9,451 bases of DNA from RUG563 sp024681215. GTDB taxonomy: Bacteria > Bacillota > Clostridia > Christensenellales > Aristaeellaceae. Positions 4,683-9,451 of this stretch are shown here, in pieces. How positions within the stretch are numbered: the first letter of the stretch is position 1; each line of letters starts with the position of its first letter. A program made the position numbers and the translations under genes. The stretch spans positions 1 to 9,451 of the forward strand of contig JAILBG010000005.1 of assembly GCA_024681215.1 (NCBI GenBank). The letters run 5' to 3'. Below the pieces are notes generated by a model. It was not told the DNA's origin. It saw only the letters and a list, made by a program, of their open reading frames with translations, and ran no database searches.

Positions 4683-6713
4683 GTGAAGAAAAGGTTATGC
4701 CTTGGGCTCGTGGTGCTGCTCCTTTTCGCCCTTGCCCCCGGAAACGCTGCTTACGCAAATGGGCACGGCCATGGAAAAAACGCCCCGGACGCCCAAAAGG
4801 ACGCGCAGGACGCCTGGGTGGATTATGATTACCAGGAACTGACGGTGGGCAATCCCACCCCCCTGGAAGGCAAGTTTTTTACAAGCATGTGGGGCGGCTC
4901 CACCAGCGATCTGGACGTGCAGGAACTGCTGCACGGGTATAATCTGGTGCGGTGGGACGGCAGCCTGGGCCGCATGCGGTTCGACCGCAGCGTGGTCAGC
5001 GGCGCCGCGGCCGTGCAGGACAAAGCGGGGAACCGGACTTACAGCATCGTGCTGTACGACGATCTGCGCTATTCCGACGGCACGCCCATCACGGCTTACG
5101 ATTATGCGTTTGCCCTGCTGCTGCAGGTAGACCCCGTGATCGAAAAGCTGGGCGGCACGCCCATGAACGCTTCCTGGCTGCTGGGCATCGACGAGTATCT
5201 GACCGGGGAAACGGAAACGCTGACCGGCCTTCGCATCCTGGGGGACCATCAGCTGGCCGTGACCGTGAAGGCCGAGGCGCTTCCGTATTTCTACGAGCTG
5301 GCGCGGCTGAGCATCAAGCCCTGTCCCATCGGCGAGATCGCGCCGGGGCGCGAAGTCCGGGACGAGGGCAAGGGCGTGTTCCTGACGGCTCCCCTGGAGG
5401 AAGAACAGCTGCGGGAAACCGTCCTGGACCAGGAAAACGGCTACCTGTCCCATCCGGATGCGGTGTCCGGGCCTTATCGGCTGATTTCCTTCGACGGGGT
5501 CACGGCGGCATTCTGCATCAATGAAGAATACAAGGGCAACGAAGAGGGGAAAAAGCCGCAGATCCAGACGCTGTATTATACCACAGCCGATAACGCGGAC
5601 ATGATAGAGCGGCTGAAGGACGGGCAGTTCGGATTGCTGAACAAAGCAACGCTGGCCGAAAACGTGCTGTCCGGGATCAGGCTGGCCCATAACCAGGATC
5701 ATCAGTTTACCATGCAGAATTATCCCCGCATCGGATTGACGATGCTGTGGTTCGTTGAGAGCAGCTCCCTTGCCCAGGAGGACGCCGTGCGCAAAGCGGT
5801 GGCGTACTGCATGGACAGGGAAGCCTTCACCCGAAGCTACGTCGGGCCCTTCGGCGTCGTGATGGACGGTTTGTACGGCATGGGGGAATGGATGTATCTG
5901 CTGGCCAACGGCACGGTGAGCTACGAAGTGCCGCTGAGCGAAGCCCCCACGGAAGAAGAGATGCAGGCCTATGAGGACGAAACGGCGGAATGGGACGGCA
6001 TTTCCCTGGACGGCCTGACGAAATATGCGCTGAACGTGCAGGAAGCCGTAAGGCTGCTGGAAGAGGCGGGCTGGACGCTGAATGAGGAAGGCGCGACGTA
6101 CGATGCAGCGCGGGATGAAGTAAGATGCAAGCGGATCGGGAAAGAAATCGTTCCGCTGGCCTTGACGGTGATGCTTCCGGAGTCTGAGCAGCTGCAAAGC
6201 GAACTGGAAAAGCAGTTTTTCCCTTATCTCCGCCAGGCGGGGTTCCGAACGGAATGGCAAAGCGCCGGCATAGATCAGCTGCAGGCGATCTATGAAGGCA
6301 GGGAAGCGGGAGACGCGGATCTGATTTATCTGGGGGATAACTTCCGTACGATCTTTGATCCGGATCTGTTCCTGCCCACGGATGAGGAACTGCCGCTGGC
6401 CCGCGTCAAGGCGGAATTGCGGGCTATGGCGCAGGATATGGTGCGCACCGAGCCGGGCGACCTGCTGAGCTTTATGAAAAAATGGGTGGCTCTGCAGGAG
6501 AGGATCACGGAAACGGTGCCGCTGATCCCCGTCTATTCCAACATATATTTCGATTTCTACACCCGGGAGCTGTATGACTATAACATTCAGGAAGCAGTCA
6601 CCTGGTCGGAAGCCATCGTTCCGGCATATTTGAACAGCCCCGAGACCTACGATGAAGAAACAGACCAAAGTATCGTCAACGAACTGGATCAAATGGAGCA
6701 GTTGTTTGAATAA
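4683..6713 (+). CDS. Family 5 (OppA/DppA-like) extracellular solute-binding protein
   Basis: This is a 676-residue exported protein. The signal peptide is residues 1-25, with cleavage likely after AYA. The only early cysteine (Cys6) precedes the hydrophobic core, so there is no lipobox and no lipid anchor. A His/Gly/Lys-rich start (NGHGHGK) follows. Family-5 binding-protein hallmarks are LRYSDGTPITAYDYAF (128-143), VDPVIEK, a SGPYRL/NEEYKG region (about 260-285), and a distal part with VRKAVAYCMDREAF and EAVRLLEEAGW. Family members bind peptides or similar solutes and deliver them to ABC permeases. No permease or ATPase is visible here, and the length exceeds the usual 500-550 residues. The gene uses GTG with a strong ribosome binding site over the sortase stop, 13 bases away. 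A signalling, nutrient-sensing or structural role tied to the pilus is possible but unproven; ligand unknown. Confidence 0.85.
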   Translation: MKKRLCLGLVVLLLFALAPGNAAYANGHGHGKNAPDAQKDAQDAWVDYDYQELTVGNPTPLEGKFFTSMWGGSTSDLDVQELLHGYNLVRWDGSLGRMRFDRSVVSGAAAVQDKAGNRTYSIVLYDDLRYSDGTPITAYDYAFALLLQVDPVIEKLGGTPMNASWLLGIDEYLTGETETLTGLRILGDHQLAVTVKAEALPYFYELARLSIKPCPIGEIAPGREVRDEGKGVFLTAPLEEEQLRETVLDQENGYLSHPDAVSGPYRLISFDGVTAAFCINEEYKGNEEGKKPQIQTLYYTTADNADMIERLKDGQFGLLNKATLAENVLSGIRLAHNQDHQFTMQNYPRIGLTMLWFVESSSLAQEDAVRKAVAYCMDREAFTRSYVGPFGVVMDGLYGMGEWMYLLANGTVSYEVPLSEAPTEEEMQAYEDETAEWDGISLDGLTKYALNVQEAVRLLEEAGWTLNEEGATYDAARDEVRCKRIGKEIVPLALTVMLPESEQLQSELEKQFFPYLRQAGFRTEWQSAGIDQLQAIYEGREAGDADLIYLGDNFRTIFDPDLFLPTDEELPLARVKAELRAMAQDMVRTEPGDLLSFMKKWVALQERITETVPLIPVYSNIYFDFYTRELYDYNIQEAVTWSEAIVPAYLNSPETYDEETDQSIVNELDQMEQLFE

Positions 6714-6755
6714 CGGCGCGCAACTGAAGCTTTGCTCCGGGAAAAGAGGAAAAGC

Positions 6756-9451
6756 ATGAAACAAAGAACGGCATGGAACAGAATATTATCGCTGCTGTGC
6801 GTATTCGTACTGCTGTTTATTTCATTGCCTGTCAACGCCCAGGAGGACGCCTTGATTTCCGGGGAAGCCCAGGACGACCCTGCCGTTATTGAGGACGCTT
6901 CGGCGCAGCAGGAAGAACAGCAGAACGGCGCGGCGGGGGAAAATGCCGTTTTTGGCGTCATGTATCTGCAGAACCAGAAGAAACAAACCGAATTCTATTT
7001 TGAAACCACGGGTACTTACGCTCATGTCAGCGTCACGGGTACATATAAAAAGAAAGAGCCGTCTGTTCGCGCCCTGAGCATTCCTGAAGCGGACGGAAAA
7101 ACGGTGCTGGAAGCCTGGACCGTGGACGGCATGAACGGCAATACGGAGCTGAGCATGGCCGTGGATATCGCCGCCATGCCCGCTTTGGAATGGAATGAAC
7201 GCATCTCTGTCTATTCGGTCAGGAATGACCGTCTGGGCGATATCCTGCTTGCGGATGCCTCTGCAGAAGACAAAGCGGATCTGAAGCTTTCGCATAATCA
7301 GGACACCGGCATTGCGCTGGTAAAAGAATCCACCGGCGAAGGCCTGGTACCCGGCAATGCGATCTGGGCCAACGACGATCTGTATATTACCGGCAAGATC
7401 CCCGGCAACGCCGTGGTGAGCGCCGTTCCGGTCAAAGTGGATATCGACGGGCGGCAGGCGCTGACGGCGTATGAAATCAGCATCTACGCCAACGCCAGCC
7501 AGATGGAAAAAGGCAAGACCTGGAAGCCGGCGGACGAAAAGGTGCAGGTGCATTTCCGCAATCCGAAATTTGAAAACGCCAAAGGGCCGCTGACCGTTTA
7601 CCATCTGAAGGACGAAAAGGCGGCCGCAGAAAAAGTGGCCGAGGTCAAGGCAGACGAAAACGGCTGGATCGTTTTTGATGCGGACAGCTTCTCCATTTAC
7701 GCCGTCGCCGGCGTGATCGAGCGGGACATCCGGGTGGATGGGGAAACCTGGCACATCGCCGTTTCCTACGACAGCGACAGCGGCATCCCCTCGGAAGGCG
7801 TGGAGCTGCTGGTAAAAGAGATCAAAGAAGGCGACGACGCTTACGACGGCTATCTTTCCGCCTCCGCGGAAAGGCTGGGCATCAAAAAGGAAAGCATCGG
7901 CGTTTCCCGGGCCTTCGATCTGAAGATCGTGGATGCAAAAGACCATGACAGGATCTATGAGCCGAAAACCGAAGTGGATGTGGAAATCACTTTGGTGGGC
8001 GTGGATCTGGACGAATACGCGAACGTGGGCGTTCTGCACTTTGCGGAAGGCAGAAGGTCCAAGAGCCTGATGGCGGTGGGCCTGGAGAACCAGGCAAGCG
8101 GGGATACCGTCCGCTTCAGCACGGACAGCTTCTCCGTGTACGTCGTCGTGGCCCATGAGGGCGGTGACGTTATTGCGCCGCGTGTTGAGTTTCATTTTAT
8201 CAGCGACTATCCCGGGAACCCACAGGCGGATTCCAGCAATTCCACCGTGTATTACGCCTCGGATCCGTATTCATTCAAAAACAGAAATAACGATACACAG
8301 ACGACGCAGATTCTCAAAGACGGAGAAGCGCTGGAACTGATAACTGACCCTGTAAATCAGAATGACAGCTATTTCTATGGCTGGTATGTTGTCGAACCGC
8401 ATGTTATCAGCGGCACTACAGATGATTATGGGATCGGAACGGCTGATCAAAAGCTGTACTATACATGGCCTGCAACCCCTGATCGCATCACCTTTGAAAG
8501 CCCGATCAGTATAACTGCAACCGGTGTTAGCATAGGCAGCACTGTAAGCTGGTCCTTAAACGGCGTAAGCGCTTCCGGCAGTGTGGACGCAAATGGCGAC
8601 GTGCATGTGTTCCTTGCCCCTCTGTTTGAGAGATATCACTTTGTCAACTTCATGCTGCGTCCCAGGAACACGACCGGATCCAATAACCTTATGACCAGAA
8701 AGCTGATCGCCATGGGCAGCGCAGATTCAGTAGAAGTAAAGATCAGCGATATCCGTTCCAACAGCACAGATCCGGTGCATCTTGTCTTCACCGGCTGGGA
8801 GTACTATGACGCTGCAAGCGGTCAGTGGATAACAAAACAGACAGTAGATTACGATGGATCGGCTCTCGCGGATTCAGGAAAAGACGGAGTATATTTCTCA
8901 GTCAGTCTTACTGGTTCGGAGAGTGTCGATCTGTATCCGGTCTTTATTGAAGCACGTTGGGTAGACTTCTTTGCCGGTGTGAGCGGCAGCGGTGCAGCCT
9001 ATGTCGCTTCCAGATTTTTGGAATCATGGGGCAGGGCAACTGCAACCAATCCTCCGGCGGATACGCCTGATAAAAACGTTTTCACCAATCTTGAGGTTTC
9101 AACACGCACCGGTTATGCCTTTGACGGCTGGTATGCTTTTGCTAAAACCAACTCGACTACCGGAGAGATCACGAACCTGACCGGATCTGAGGCTGTAGAG
9201 ATCACTTACCTGACACTTGATGGTGAGGGCGACTATGTACCACATACGGTCACAGTAACTACAACAGCTGTTAAGATCGCGAATGCAGACGGAACGATCA
9301 ACAACAGCAACTACTGGAGCATTACAGACAACGGCGATGGAACAGGAACGCTTAACAATAACGACAGCGGGCACAAGCTTCTGCAGACAGCAGACGGCAA
9401 GCTGCGTTTCTTCGACCCGCTTGATCGTCTGACCCTTTCCGCAAAATGGGC
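6756..9451 (+). CDS. Large secreted adhesin / ancillary pilin candidate (3' end outside window)
   Basis: The frame is open from ATG 6756 to the window end (898 codons). AGAGGA lies 5 bases upstream, and the preceding gene ends 42 bases earlier. A signal peptide covers residues 1-28 (cleavage after VNA), followed by a low-complexity Glu/Gln/Ala segment to about 60. Beta-rich domains follow, two closing with a near-identical strand: DSFSIYAV at about 310 and DSFSVYVV at about 457. The domain at about 320-465 is related to the last domain of the protein encoded at 1-513. From about residue 472 the chain resembles InlB/Listeria-Bacteroides-type repeats, with FYGWYVV, FTGWEYY and FDGWYAF signatures, and one segment around FFAGVSGSGAAYVASRF. 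These are features of large wall-linked adhesins. The sorting signal, if any, would be beyond the window. From about 8160 the DNA becomes AT-richer. Receptor unknown; tip-subunit role inferred from position. Confidence 0.82.
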   Translation, partial: MKQRTAWNRILSLLCVFVLLFISLPVNAQEDALISGEAQDDPAVIEDASAQQEEQQNGAAGENAVFGVMYLQNQKKQTEFYFETTGTYAHVSVTGTYKKKEPSVRALSIPEADGKTVLEAWTVDGMNGNTELSMAVDIAAMPALEWNERISVYSVRNDRLGDILLADASAEDKADLKLSHNQDTGIALVKESTGEGLVPGNAIWANDDLYITGKIPGNAVVSAVPVKVDIDGRQALTAYEISIYANASQMEKGKTWKPADEKVQVHFRNPKFENAKGPLTVYHLKDEKAAAEKVAEVKADENGWIVFDADSFSIYAVAGVIERDIRVDGETWHIAVSYDSDSGIPSEGVELLVKEIKEGDDAYDGYLSASAERLGIKKESIGVSRAFDLKIVDAKDHDRIYEPKTEVDVEITLVGVDLDEYANVGVLHFAEGRRSKSLMAVGLENQASGDTVRFSTDSFSVYVVVAHEGGDVIAPRVEFHFISDYPGNPQADSSNSTVYYASDPYSFKNRNNDTQTTQILKDGEALELITDPVNQNDSYFYGWYVVEPHVISGTTDDYGIGTADQKLYYTWPATPDRITFESPISITATGVSIGSTVSWSLNGVSASGSVDANGDVHVFLAPLFERYHFVNFMLRPRNTTGSNNLMTRKLIAMGSADSVEVKISDIRSNSTDPVHLVFTGWEYYDAASGQWITKQTVDYDGSALADSGKDGVYFSVSLTGSESVDLYPVFIEARWVDFFAGVSGSGAAYVASRFLESWGRATATNPPADTPDKNVFTNLEVSTRTGYAFDGWYAFAKTNSTTGEITNLTGSEAVEITYLTLDGEGDYVPHTVTVTTTAVKIANADGTINNSNYWSITDNGDGTGTLNNNDSGHKLLQTADGKLRFFDPLDRLTLSAKW
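8170..9451 (+). other. AT-richer distal module of the adhesin gene
   Basis: Codon third positions shift near base 8160-8180 from mostly G/C to a mixed pattern. As an example by direct count, bases 7741-7800 have 39 G+C of 60, whereas 8281-8340 have 28 of 60. The switch coincides with the end of the DSFSVYVV-type domain and the start of the InlB-like repeats, so the boundary is also a domain boundary. This fits modular acquisition, though domain-specific amino-acid bias contributes. Confidence 0.5.

Noticed and set aside
6714..6755. Promoter or terminator between the solute-binding protein and adhesin genes
   Set aside because: The 42-base gap shows only a ribosome binding site; no stem with a T-run and no convincing -35/-10 pair.
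4695..6764. A 689-codon open frame on the - strand opposite the solute-binding protein gene
   Set aside because: Its product is a His/Arg/Gln-rich sequence without recognisable domains, mirrored codon for codon by the well-supported + strand protein. It is a shadow of GC-rich codon use.
6822..8195. A 457-codon open frame on the - strand opposite the adhesin
   Set aside because: It has no ribosome binding site or domain signature, and the + strand frame has a signal peptide and repeated domain motifs.

Overview
The window reads as a cell-wall pilus / surface-adhesin locus of a Gram-positive bacterium, most likely a GC-rich member of the Clostridia (inference). Supporting signs are purine-rich AGGAGG-type ribosome binding sites, a class B sortase, a pilin with a C-terminal sorting signal, MucBP and InlB-like surface repeats, and a dominant GC-rich codon style. 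All recognisable genes lie on the + strand in tight succession, so one operon or supra-operon is likely.

Layout, left to right. (1) Bases 1-513 are the 3' end of a surface protein: a Pro-Glu-Pro-Thr repeat linker followed by a beta-domain that recurs in the last gene. (2) Bases 514-722 hold no long gene, but do hold a weak candidate promoter and a small ORF with a good ribosome binding site that runs into the pilin start. (3) 723-2210 is a two-domain Spy0128/FctA-like pilin with two recognisable Lys/Glu/Asn isopeptide triads and a non-canonical ISPTG sorting signal. (4) 2211-2406 contains two strong tandem hairpins. (5) 2407-3237 is a signal-peptidase-I-like protein in which both catalytic residues are replaced, as in the SipA pilus chaperones of streptococci. 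(6) 3263-4669 is a class B sortase with an unusual C-terminal extension: a Pro/Thr/Lys linker, two MucBP-type repeats and a distinctive tail. (7) 4683-6713 is a large secreted family-5 (OppA-like) solute-binding protein without a lipobox, apparently translationally coupled to the sortase. (8) 6756 to the window end is the N-terminal 898 codons of a large secreted adhesin with beta-sandwich domains and InlB-type repeats.

Proposed working model (inference): the pilin is exported, folded with internal isopeptide cross-links, and polymerised at ISPTG by the class B sortase with help from the inactive SipA-like protein. The large adhesin is a likely tip or ancillary subunit. This pilin / SipA / class B sortase trio mirrors the FCT locus of Streptococcus pyogenes. 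The fused MucBP repeats on the sortase and the embedded solute-binding protein are the parts that depart from that model. The inside of the pilin and the distal half of the adhesin are visibly AT-richer than the rest of the operon, which suggests exchange of the exposed modules.
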